Shown here: positions 8,483 through 16,402 of the stretch, one piece after another
Layout of the letters: each line of letters begins with the position of its first letter
Position numbering within the stretch: position 1 is the first letter of the stretch
Assembly (NCBI GenBank): GCA_902595285.1
Contig: CACJPL010000003.1
Span: 62,001 to 126,000, forward strand
Reading direction: 5' to 3'
DNA: 64,000 nucleotides
Source: an uncultured Pelagibacteraceae bacterium
GTDB taxonomy: Bacteria; Pseudomonadota; Alphaproteobacteria; Pelagibacterales; Pelagibacteraceae
Made by a program: the position numbers and the translations under genes
Notes under the pieces: model-generated
What the model was told of the DNA's origin: nothing
Databases searched by the model: none
The model's input: only the letters and a program-made list of their open reading frames with translations

Positions 8483-9526
8483 ATGAATAATTTTTGGAAA
8501 AATAAAAAAGTTTTTATTACTGGTCATACTGGTTTCAAAGGGTCATGGTTAAGTATTTTTTTACACCATCTAGGTGCCAAAATTACCGGATATTCGTTAC
8601 CTGCTACAAAAAAAAGTTTATATAATATGGCAAATTTAAAAAAAATTTTTACAAAATCTTATAGTGCTGATGTTAGAGATTTTAAAAAATTATATTCAGC
8701 AATTAAAGATTCAAAAACTGATATCGTTTTTCATTTAGCTGCGCAACCCTTAGTACTAGAGTCTTATAAAAATCCTTTAGAAACTTTTCAAACCAATATG
8801 ATTGGTACTCTAAATTTAATCGAGGCTGTTAGAAAATTAAAATACATAAAATCGGCAGTAATTATCACTACCGATAAAGTTTATGATACTAAAAAAAATA
8901 AAGTTTTTAAAGAAACAGATCTTTTAGGTGGTAGTGATCCTTACAGTATGTCAAAAGTTTGTTGTGAATTAATAAGTAAATCATACTCCGAGTCTTTTGA
9001 AGTTTTTAATAAAAGGATATTAACCACTGCAAGAGCAGGAAATGTTATTGGTGGTGGAGATTATTCAAAGGATAGAATAATTCCTGATATTTATAAATCT
9101 TATAATACAAAAAAAAAATTATTAATTAGGAACCCCAATCACGTTAGACCATGGCAACATGTGTTAGAACCTTTATATGGTTACTTAATTATAGCTGAGA
9201 AAACTTATAAAAAAAAATTGCCGTTGAATATGGAAAATTGGAATTTTGCTCCAAACATTAATGACTGTAAGTCTGTGTTATATGTTGTAAATAAATTTAA
9301 AAAAAAAATAAATTTTAAAACAAAATTAATTACGCAAAAAAGAAGAAAAAAAGAAACCAAAATTCTAAAACTTGATAGTTATAAATCAAAAAAACATCTA
9401 AATTGGAAACCTAAATGGTCACTTTCAGAAACAATAAATAAAATAGTTGAATGGAATAATTTGATAAAGACCAAAAAACCTTTGGATGTTTGTAAAATCC
9501 AGATAATGGAATATCTAAAAAAATAA
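8483..9526 (+). CDS. rfbG: CDP-glucose 4,6-dehydratase
   Basis: Converts CDP-glucose to CDP-4-keto-6-deoxyglucose with bound NAD. The NAD motif TGHTGFKG is at residues 13-20, a form typical of RfbG, and the catalytic YSMSK at Y154/K158. ARAGNVIGGGDYSKDRIIPD is another family signature. At 347 aa it is full length. It closes the cassette that begins with rfbF, so the pathway can be read in order although gene order differs from reaction order. MTA phosphorylase starts 11 bases later, possibly on the same transcript. Confidence 0.94.
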   Translation: MNNFWKNKKVFITGHTGFKGSWLSIFLHHLGAKITGYSLPATKKSLYNMANLKKIFTKSYSADVRDFKKLYSAIKDSKTDIVFHLAAQPLVLESYKNPLETFQTNMIGTLNLIEAVRKLKYIKSAVIITTDKVYDTKKNKVFKETDLLGGSDPYSMSKVCCELISKSYSESFEVFNKRILTTARAGNVIGGGDYSKDRIIPDIYKSYNTKKKLLIRNPNHVRPWQHVLEPLYGYLIIAEKTYKKKLPLNMENWNFAPNINDCKSVLYVVNKFKKKINFKTKLITQKRRKKETKILKLDSYKSKKHLNWKPKWSLSETINKIVEWNNLIKTKKPLDVCKIQIMEYLKK

Positions 9527-9537
9527 AAAGAAATGTA

Positions 9538-10404
9538 ATGAATAAACTAGCAATAATAGGTGGTAGTGGTCTTTATGATGTAGAGGAATTTAAAGATAGA
9601 GAATTATTTAATTTAAAAACGCCTTGGGGAAAACCATCTGATCAGATTTTAAAAGCTAAATATAATGGTAAGGAAGTTTATTTTTTACCAAGACACGGAA
9701 AAGGACATTTTATTTCTCCTTCAAAAATAAATTTTAGAGCAAATATAGATGCACTTAAACAACTAGGGGTTACAGATATCGTTTCTGTATCAGCTGTAGG
9801 TTCTCTTAAAGAAGATCTACCTCCAGGAAAATTTGTAATTGTAGATCAATTTATAGATAGAACTTTTGCAAGAAACAAAACCTTTTTTGATGATGAGATT
9901 GTTGCTCATGTATCAATGGCTCACCCAACCTCTAACGGATTAATGAATGCATGTGAAGAAGCAATTAAAAAATCAAACATAGACTATCAAAGAAATGGAA
10001 CATATGTAGTTATGGAAGGGCCTCAATTTTCTACATTAGCAGAGTCTAATTTATATAGATCTTGGAAAGCGGATGTAATAGGTATGACCAATATGCCTGA
10101 AGCTAAACTTGCTAGAGAAGCTGAGATCAGATATGCATCAGTTTCAATGGTTACAGATTTTGATTGTTGGCATCCTGATCATGAAAATGTTGACGTAAAA
10201 CAAGTAATTAAAGTATTATTAGGAAACGCTGAAAAAGCGAAACTTATGATTAAAAATTTAATTGATAATTTTGAAAATCATATTGATCCAAAAGATCCAA
10301 CTAATAATTGTTTAGATGTTGCAATAATAACGGCTCCAGAAAAAAGAACAAAAAAAACTAAAGATAAATTAAAAACAATAGCTGGAAGGGTTTTAAATAT
10401 ATGA
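9538..10404 (+). CDS. mtnP: S-methyl-5'-thioadenosine phosphorylase
   Basis: Splits 5'-methylthioadenosine with phosphate into adenine and 5-methylthioribose-1-phosphate. The start IGGSGLYD, the phosphate-binding LPRHGKGH, MEGPQFST and GMTNMPEAKLAREAEI are hallmarks of the MTAP family. Length (288 aa) is normal. First gene of a tightly overlapping run with mtnA, a class II aldolase and the enzyme that makes MTA (SpeD-SpeE fusion). The stop overlaps the next start by 4 bases. Related enzymes can also use 5'-deoxyadenosine, which sequence does not settle. Confidence 0.95.
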   Translation: MNKLAIIGGSGLYDVEEFKDRELFNLKTPWGKPSDQILKAKYNGKEVYFLPRHGKGHFISPSKINFRANIDALKQLGVTDIVSVSAVGSLKEDLPPGKFVIVDQFIDRTFARNKTFFDDEIVAHVSMAHPTSNGLMNACEEAIKKSNIDYQRNGTYVVMEGPQFSTLAESNLYRSWKADVIGMTNMPEAKLAREAEIRYASVSMVTDFDCWHPDHENVDVKQVIKVLLGNAEKAKLMIKNLIDNFENHIDPKDPTNNCLDVAIITAPEKRTKKTKDKLKTIAGRVLNI

Positions 10405-11336
10405 AGAAACTATTTTTAATTGTACTATTTTTGATTATTTCTAATTATGCTTATGCTAACGGTAAAATCCTAAAAAGTGGTTTTATTACAAAATCAGCTT
10501 CAGTGGAAGAGGGTATGAACGTTAATGACCCAAAGAATAAGATTATAATTATTTATAATCATGGACAAAACAGAAATGACAAAGCAATAAAGAAAGAATG
10601 TATTTGGATAAATCAGATAATGAACCAAGCTTCACTAGTAGATGAAGAAATTAATGGTAAGAAAATTATGGTTTATAACTTTTGCTCTAATGATTTTGCA
10701 GGAGATATGTCACTTGAAAAAGGTTGGAATTTTAAAACTACTTATGAAGGCAAACATAAATTAGACAAAAGGATTGAAAAAAATTTAGAGTTAGTAGAAA
10801 AATTTGTAGAAATAGGTGTGCCTAGAAAACAGATAATAATTTCAGGCCATTCTTGCGGAGGTCTATTGACTTTAATGTTATTAGCTGCTCATCCTGATAG
10901 AGTAGGTGGAGGAATATCGTACATGCAAGCTTGTTTTGGTAAATTATCTTCAAAATACAAAGTTAAAAAAGTTGGCCCTGTTGAAGCAATAGCTAAATAT
11001 GCAAAAAAAAGACCTGGAGGAGCTGAACTTAGACAAAGACAAATTGATAACATTAAAAAGTTAAATGAAGTTCCAGTTCTAGCTTTTACGCATCCAAAAG
11101 ATAAGTATGAAGGACTATTATCTGATTGGCTAGAGGAAGTTACAGGTGTTAAAAGAATTATAATTTCAGAAGATTTCAAAATAAATAATAAAACTTGTGT
11201 AATGAAAGGAAAGGATTGGGAAGAAAAAATTTCTGAAAGAAGTAATGGAGGTCATGAAATGAATATGGGACTTTGTTTTCAGTATTATAATCCAACAATT
11301 AAAGATTACATAGCTTCACGAATAAATGAAAATTAA
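10401..11336 (+). CDS. Secreted alpha/beta hydrolase of unknown substrate
   Basis: Residues 1-19 form a signal peptide (Lys-Lys start, hydrophobic core, AYA cleavage site), so the protein is probably periplasmic. The nucleophile elbow GHSCGG at 149-154 places the serine at 151, and IYNHGQ near 52-57 resembles an oxyanion-hole strand. GGHEMN near the C-terminus could supply the catalytic histidine. It resembles dienelactone-hydrolase-like folds, but no specific family was recognised. It overlaps mtnP by 4 bases and mtnA by 11, yet an exported hydrolase has no obvious step in a cytoplasmic MTA pathway. Confidence 0.7.
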   Translation: MKKLFLIVLFLIISNYAYANGKILKSGFITKSASVEEGMNVNDPKNKIIIIYNHGQNRNDKAIKKECIWINQIMNQASLVDEEINGKKIMVYNFCSNDFAGDMSLEKGWNFKTTYEGKHKLDKRIEKNLELVEKFVEIGVPRKQIIISGHSCGGLLTLMLLAAHPDRVGGGISYMQACFGKLSSKYKVKKVGPVEAIAKYAKKRPGGAELRQRQIDNIKKLNEVPVLAFTHPKDKYEGLLSDWLEEVTGVKRIIISEDFKINNKTCVMKGKDWEEKISERSNGGHEMNMGLCFQYYNPTIKDYIASRINEN

Positions 11337-12402
11337 TGGTGCTGAATATAAAACAATTTGGTTTAATGAAGAAAAACAAGTTGTAAAAATTATTGATCAA
11401 ACAAAACTACCTCATCAATTTATAGTAAAAGATCTTAACTCAGTAAAAGACGCTATCAATGCAATCAAAGTAATGGAAGTTAGAGGTGCCCCTTTAATTG
11501 GGGCAACAGCTGCTTATGGAATTGTTTTAGCTATTCACGAGAATAATTCTCAAGAATTTATTAATAAAAGTGCAGAAGAATTAATTCAATCAAGACCTAC
11601 TGCTATTAATTTAAAGTGGGCAGTAGATCGTATGATGAAAAAATTATCAGGTATTAATAGTCATCAAATTTTGGATATAGCTTTAAATGAGGCAAAAGAA
11701 ATATGTAACGAGGATGAAAAATATTGTGAAAATATTGGTATTAATGGATTAAAAATAATTGAAGAAATTTATAATAATAAGAAAGATACAGTAAACATAT
11801 TAACACATTGTAATGCAGGTTGGTTAGCAACTATTAATTGGGGTACAGCAACATCACCAATTTACCATGCTCATAAAAAAGGAATACCAGTTCATGTATG
11901 GGTAGATGAAACAAGGCCAAGAAATCAAGGTGCAAACTTAACTTCATACGAATTAAACGAAGAGGAAATTCCAAATACTATTATTGCAGATAATACAGGA
12001 GGTATTTTAATGCAGAGAAATGAAGTTGATATATGTATTGTAGGTACTGATAGAACTTTATCCAACGGAGACGTTTGCAATAAAATTGGAACTTATCTTA
12101 AAGCATTAGCCGCTCATGACAATAACGTTCCTTTTTACGTTGCTCTTCCTAGTTCAACAATAGATTGGGAAATAAAAGATGCAAAAGATATTCCAATTGA
12201 AGAGAGAAATTCAGAGGAATTATCTCATGTCGAAGGTATTGACGAGAGTAATCAAATTAAGAAAGTTTTGATATACCCTATCAAAAGTAAAGCAATGAAC
12301 TTAGCATTTGATGTTACGCCTGCAAAATATGTAACAGGATTAATTACTGAAAAAGGGATTACTGAAGCTTCTTTTGATGGTTTAAAAAAATTATTTAAAT
12401 GA
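11326..12402 (+). CDS. mtnA: 5-methylthioribose-1-phosphate isomerase
   Basis: Isomerises the aldose phosphate made by MtnP to 5-methylthioribulose-1-phosphate. The eIF2B-like fold is complete: VRGAPLIGATAAYG, THCNAGWLAT with catalytic Cys162, and VGTDRTLSNGDVCNKIGT with catalytic Asp242. These sit two residues from the B. subtilis numbering. Length (358 aa) is normal. Both ends overlap neighbours (11 bases with the hydrolase, 4 with the aldolase), which supports one operon and fixes the start at ATG 11326. Confidence 0.95.
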   Translation: MKINGAEYKTIWFNEEKQVVKIIDQTKLPHQFIVKDLNSVKDAINAIKVMEVRGAPLIGATAAYGIVLAIHENNSQEFINKSAEELIQSRPTAINLKWAVDRMMKKLSGINSHQILDIALNEAKEICNEDEKYCENIGINGLKIIEEIYNNKKDTVNILTHCNAGWLATINWGTATSPIYHAHKKGIPVHVWVDETRPRNQGANLTSYELNEEEIPNTIIADNTGGILMQRNEVDICIVGTDRTLSNGDVCNKIGTYLKALAAHDNNVPFYVALPSSTIDWEIKDAKDIPIEERNSEELSHVEGIDESNQIKKVLIYPIKSKAMNLAFDVTPAKYVTGLITEKGITEASFDGLKKLFK

Positions 12403-13031
12403 AAAATTTAAGATCTGAAATAATAAAATATTCAAAAATGCTGAATTCAAAAAAGTTATCAGCATTAAGATCTGGCAATATTTCATCAAGGTACAAAGAC
12501 GGTTTTTTAATCACCCCCTCTGGCAAAAAATATTCGTCATTAAAGAATCGTGATATCGTTTTTGTTTCTCTAAATGGATATTTTGATAAAAAAAAGGGAA
12601 TTCCTTCATCTGAGTGGAAATTTCACCAAGATATCTACAGAAACACAAAAGAAGCAAAAGCAATTGTTCATGCGCATTCAACATGTGCTACAGCAGTTTC
12701 TACTCACAAGAGAGGAATACCGTCTTTTCATTATATGGTAGCGATGGCAGGAGGTCATGATATCAAATGTGCAAAATATGCAACATTTGGAACAAGAGAA
12801 TTGTCTAAAAATATTTTGAAAGCTTTAAAGGGAAGAAAAGCTTGTTTAATTGCAAATCACGGACAGATTGCATTTGAGGAAAATTTACCAAAAGCATTCG
12901 AGCTTGCTGAAGAGGTTGAAAATATATCCCTTCAGTATATAACGAGCCTTAAATTGGGTAAGCCAAAAATTCTTTCAGTTAATGAAATGAAAAAAGTTTT
13001 ATCCAAAGCAAAGAATTATAAAAAAGGATAG
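12399..13031 (+). CDS. FucA-type class II aldolase, probable methylthioribulose-1-P aldolase
   Basis: Zinc class II aldolase/adducin family, 210 aa. Zn ligands H91, H93 and H154 and the catalytic glutamate E72 (in PSSEWKFH) align one residue off E. coli L-fuculose-phosphate aldolase. Family-specific segments such as CAKYATFGTREL and a C-terminal helix also match FucA rather than the dehydratase MtnB. With mtnP and mtnA it should cleave methylthioribulose-1-P to DHAP and (methylthio)acetaldehyde, the route known as the DHAP shunt in other bacteria. Overlaps mtnA by 4 bases (ATGA), 3 bases from speD-speE. Confidence 0.85.
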   Translation: MKNLRSEIIKYSKMLNSKKLSALRSGNISSRYKDGFLITPSGKKYSSLKNRDIVFVSLNGYFDKKKGIPSSEWKFHQDIYRNTKEAKAIVHAHSTCATAVSTHKRGIPSFHYMVAMAGGHDIKCAKYATFGTRELSKNILKALKGRKACLIANHGQIAFEENLPKAFELAEEVENISLQYITSLKLGKPKILSVNEMKKVLSKAKNYKKG

Positions 13032-13034
13032 CTA

Positions 13035-14075
13035 ATGACTAAAGTTGGAGAACACATAACTCTAGACATTATTGGTACAACAAAAGAATACGATCCTTCT
13101 GTATTTGAAAAAGTAATAAATGATATTGCAAAAGCTGCAAAAGTAACAATTCTCAATATATCCAAATATAAATTTGAACCTCAGGGTTTTACAATTCTTG
13201 CTTTATTAGCTGAAAGTCATATTAGTTTTCATACATTTCCTGAAAAAGGAATTATAAGTTTTGATTTCTTTACATGTGGAAAAGTAAACCCTTCAGTGGC
13301 GATAGATATTATAAAGAAAGAATTTGAACATAAAAGAATAGTTAAAAAAGAATTTAATCGAGATACAAAATCTCTTTATCATGACATTTACAGTTCGCCA
13401 GGTTTACAAAAATCATATGTTGTAAATGATGTTTTGGAAGATTTTAAATCTAAAGTTGGGCAACATATTGAAGTATTAGATTTAGAACAGTTTGGAAAAT
13501 CTTTATTTATAGATGGAGAAATCCAAGTAGCTGCTACGGATGAGCACTTATATAGTTCAACTTTTGTAGGTTCAGGTTTAAATTTAAATAAAGATAATGA
13601 ACGAGCTGCAATAATAGGTGGTGGAGATGGAGGTGTAGCAAGAGAATGTATTTCAAAAAAATTTAACTTTATAGATTGGTATGAGCTTGATCCTGAGGTG
13701 GTAGAGGTTTGCAATAAACACCTAGGAGAAATTGGAAAGAAAGCAACAGAAAAAAATTCTGTTAAATGCGTTTGGGGAGATGCTTTTGAAAGTATAAAAT
13801 CAATCACAGATGATACATACGATCATATCTTTGTTGATCTAAACGATGATCAATTTTGTATTGATCTAGCAGCAAAAAATATGGACTCTTTAATTAGAAT
13901 TTTAAAGCCAAAAGGGGTAATTACAGCTCAAGTGGGCAGTCAAGATAAAAAACCACATCAGGTTGAAAATTGGCTTAATGTATTAAACAAAAATTTTGGT
14001 AACGCAAAATTATCAAGAGTGTATATACCAAGTTTTGATTGTTCTTGGAATTTCTCTTCATCAATAAATCATTAA
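13035..14075 (+). CDS. Fused S-adenosylmethionine decarboxylase-spermidine synthase
   Basis: Two enzymes in one 346-aa chain. Residues about 1-115 are prokaryotic SpeD: LLAESHISFHTFPE contains the self-cleavage site E60-S61, so Ser61 becomes the pyruvoyl group, and FFTCG carries Cys81. Residues about 120-346 are SpeE: LFIDGEIQVAATDEHLY, the SAM-binding IGGGDGG (184-190) and FVDLNDD. The first half decarboxylates AdoMet, the second moves its aminopropyl group to putrescine, giving spermidine and MTA. Such fusions are known in some bacteria. The MTA is then used by the genes upstream. No putrescine-forming gene is in the window. Confidence 0.93.
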   Translation: MTKVGEHITLDIIGTTKEYDPSVFEKVINDIAKAAKVTILNISKYKFEPQGFTILALLAESHISFHTFPEKGIISFDFFTCGKVNPSVAIDIIKKEFEHKRIVKKEFNRDTKSLYHDIYSSPGLQKSYVVNDVLEDFKSKVGQHIEVLDLEQFGKSLFIDGEIQVAATDEHLYSSTFVGSGLNLNKDNERAAIIGGGDGGVARECISKKFNFIDWYELDPEVVEVCNKHLGEIGKKATEKNSVKCVWGDAFESIKSITDDTYDHIFVDLNDDQFCIDLAAKNMDSLIRILKPKGVITAQVGSQDKKPHQVENWLNVLNKNFGNAKLSRVYIPSFDCSWNFSSSINH

Positions 14076-14134
14076 TTTTTCTTTTTTATTATTTAAAATT
14101 GTGAAATAATTGTCTCTTATTTAAGGAGATAATA

Positions 14135-14986
14135 ATGAATATATTTAAAAAAACTATTTTAACTGTTCTTGCTTCTTTATTTATCATTGGAAATGTATCC
14201 GCTGAGAAAATAAAAATTGGAACTGAGGGCGCTTACCCTCCATGGAATTCAAAAGATGCTTCTGGCAATCTAATTGGTTTTGAGGTTGAGCTTGCTCAAG
14301 AACTTTGTGCACTAATGAAGTATGAGTGTACTATTGTCGAACAAGATTGGGATGGAATGATCCCTGCTTTGGTAATGAGAAAATTTGATGCGATAATGGC
14401 TGGAATGTCTATTACTGCTGAAAGACAAAAAACAATTACTTTTTCTCAAGGTTATGCTGATGAAGTAGCTTCTCTTGCGGTAATGAAGGGTTCAAGTTTA
14501 GAGGGAATGGATACACCAGAAGGTATAAATTTATCGTTAGGTGGATCCGATGTTAAGAAAGCTCTTAAGACATTAACAGGAGCACTTGCTGGAAAAACTG
14601 TTTGTACTCAAACAGGAACAATTCACCAAAACTTTTTAGAGTCGGGTGATGTTGGCAGTGTAAATGTTAGAACTTATAAAACACAAGATGAAGTTAACCT
14701 TGATTTAACTTCTGGAAGATGTGATGTTGCATTAGCTGCAGCAGTAGCATTTACAGATTATGCAGACAAATCAGGTAAACCAGTTGTATTAGTTGGACCA
14801 ACTTTTTCAGGTGGTGCATTTGGTAATGGTGTAGGTGTTGGTATCAGACAAGCTAGTGATAGCGCGATTGGAAAAAGAGATGCCAAAATCTTAAAAGACT
14901 TTAACAAAGCAATTAACAAAGCTAGAAAACAAGGAATTATTAGCAAACTTGCTATTAAGCACTTTGGTTTCGATGCATCTATGTAA
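14135..14986 (+). CDS. Polar amino acid ABC transporter substrate-binding protein
   Basis: Periplasmic solute-binding protein of family 3 (lysine/arginine/ornithine or octopine-like). Signal peptide residues 1-24 end in VSA; mature protein begins with IKIGTEGAYPPWN, the typical ligand-binding first strand. DWDGMIPALVMRKFDAIMAGMSIT is the hinge-region signature. An AAGGAGAT Shine-Dalgarno lies just before ATG 14135. A strong hairpin follows the stop codon, before the two permease genes. The ligand cannot be fixed from sequence; a basic amino acid or polyamine-related amine is plausible given the operon upstream. Confidence 0.9.
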   Translation: MNIFKKTILTVLASLFIIGNVSAEKIKIGTEGAYPPWNSKDASGNLIGFEVELAQELCALMKYECTIVEQDWDGMIPALVMRKFDAIMAGMSITAERQKTITFSQGYADEVASLAVMKGSSLEGMDTPEGINLSLGGSDVKKALKTLTGALAGKTVCTQTGTIHQNFLESGDVGSVNVRTYKTQDEVNLDLTSGRCDVALAAAVAFTDYADKSGKPVVLVGPTFSGGAFGNGVGVGIRQASDSAIGKRDAKILKDFNKAINKARKQGIISKLAIKHFGFDASM

Positions 14987-14999
14987 TTCATTTCAGATA

Positions 15000-15024
15000 T
15001 GGCGACTATAATATATAGTCGCCA
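15000..15024 (+). terminator. Stable intergenic hairpin between binding protein and permease
   Basis: TGGCGACTATA (15000-15010) and TATAGTCGCCA (15014-15024) form a perfect 11-bp stem with a 3-base loop. There is no T-run after it, so it looks more like an mRNA-stabilising or attenuating hairpin than a full intrinsic terminator. It ends 6 bases before the permease ATG and occupies the place of a Shine-Dalgarno, which fits lower permease than binding protein expression. Confidence 0.75.
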
Positions 15025-15030
15025 ATCTAT

Positions 15031-15723
15031 ATGGAACTTCTAGCATTTGGTAAAACAGGTTGGGGGGATGAGTTATTCTACGCAACCCTAATGACCATTG
15101 CTGTATCAATTACAGCTATGTTGGTTGGTTTCTGTTTTGCATTAATTTTTACTCCTTTAAAACTTTCTAAATACAAAGCTTTAAATTTTGTTGGTAATTT
15201 TTACACAACTGTTATTCGTGGAGTACCTGAACTATTAGTAATTTACCTTTTCTTTTTTGGGGGGAGTGGGGCCATCATGTATGTAGCTTCCATATTTGGT
15301 TATTATGAATATATAGAGATAAATGCTTTTATTACTGGCTCAATGGCTATTGGTATTATATCTGGGGCTTATTCAACAGAAGTATTTAGAGGAGCAATTC
15401 AATCAATAGATAAAGGACAATTTGAAGCCGCAAAGGTTCTTGGAATAAATAAATTTGTTCAATTTTATAAAATAATTTTACCTCAAATGTTGAGACTTGC
15501 TATTCCAAATTTAAGTAATGTTTGGCAAATAACTTTAAAAGATACTTCCCTTATTTCTGTTACAGGATTAGTTGAAATTATGAGACAATCTTACATAGCA
15601 GCTGGCTCAACACGAGACCCACTTTTCTTTTATTCTTTTGCAGCAGTTTTATATTTGTTGCTTACTTATGTGAGTATGAAGTTAATTAATAAGTTAGAAG
15701 TTAGGTATAGCAGGGGGTATTAA
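15031..15723 (+). CDS. Amino acid ABC transporter permease (HisQ/ArtQ-like)
   Basis: Inner-membrane permease of the polar amino acid uptake family, 230 aa with about five hydrophobic helices. The segment VIRGVPELLVIYLFFFG and the EAA-type loop FEAAKVLGINKFVQFYKIILPQ, which contacts the ATPase, identify it. It pairs with the next gene, overlapping by one base, to form the heterodimeric channel. No ribosome site is visible because a hairpin fills the space upstream. Confidence 0.92.
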   Translation: MELLAFGKTGWGDELFYATLMTIAVSITAMLVGFCFALIFTPLKLSKYKALNFVGNFYTTVIRGVPELLVIYLFFFGGSGAIMYVASIFGYYEYIEINAFITGSMAIGIISGAYSTEVFRGAIQSIDKGQFEAAKVLGINKFVQFYKIILPQMLRLAIPNLSNVWQITLKDTSLISVTGLVEIMRQSYIAAGSTRDPLFFYSFAAVLYLLLTYVSMKLINKLEVRYSRGY

Positions 15724-16400
15724 TGGATTTTGATTTGATGATTACCAGTTTCCCCAAACTTTTAGGAGCAACTATAGTTACTTTGAAATTATTATCTGGA
15801 TCATTATTTTTTGGATTATTTCTAGGTCTTTTCTTTGCAATTTTAAGATTAAATAAAAATATACTTATCAATAAATTTGCTTATGGTTATTCGTATATTT
15901 TTAGGGGAACACCATTATTGGTTCAAATTTTCATTATTTATTTTGGATTAGGACAAATCGAATATTTAAGAACAACATTTCTGTGGGTTATTTTAAAAGA
16001 GCCTTATTGGTGTGCAATAATAGCATTTACTTTAAATACTGGCGCATATACCTCTGAAATTTTAAGATCAGCATTTCAAACAATAAAACCAGGTATTATT
16101 GAAGCAGGAAAAAGTTTAGGAATATCAAATAAAATAATCTTTTATAAAATCCAAATTCCAATCGCTATTCGTCAATCACTCCCTGCATACGGTAATGAAA
16201 TAATATTAATGATGAAAGGAACATCTCTAGCAAGTACAGTAACATTAATGGATTTAACTGGTGTAGCTAAATATATAATTTCAACGACTTTTAAACCAAT
16301 AGAGGTATTTATTGTTGCTGGTGGAATTTATCTGTTCATGACTTTTATTATTCATAATGTGATTAAATATTTGGAAAAAAAGTATAGCTTTCAACAATAA
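15723..16400 (+). CDS. Amino acid ABC transporter permease (HisM/ArtM-like)
   Basis: Second permease of the uptake system, 225 aa, with the family segment FRGTPLLVQIFIIYFGLG and EAA loop IEAGKSLGISNKIIFYKIQIP. It begins at the last base of the previous permease's stop region, suggesting coupled translation. The usual third component, a HisP/GlnQ-type ATPase, is not encoded anywhere in this window; the next gene is a dioxygenase. The ATPase must be supplied from elsewhere in the genome. Confidence 0.92.
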   Translation: MDFDLMITSFPKLLGATIVTLKLLSGSLFFGLFLGLFFAILRLNKNILINKFAYGYSYIFRGTPLLVQIFIIYFGLGQIEYLRTTFLWVILKEPYWCAIIAFTLNTGAYTSEILRSAFQTIKPGIIEAGKSLGISNKIIFYKIQIPIAIRQSLPAYGNEIILMMKGTSLASTVTLMDLTGVAKYIISTTFKPIEVFIVAGGIYLFMTFIIHNVIKYLEKKYSFQQ

Positions 16401-16402
16401 AA

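Noticed and set aside
12399..13031. MtnB methylthioribulose-1-phosphate dehydratase
   Set aside because: Both enzymes share the fold, but the glutamate region PSSEW, the ATFGTREL segment and the C-terminal helix match FucA-type aldolases more closely.
13388..13807. 139-codon open frame antisense to the SpeD-SpeE fusion
   Set aside because: It is covered by a gene with clear catalytic motifs, and its Ser/Pro-rich composition is what the complement of that gene gives.
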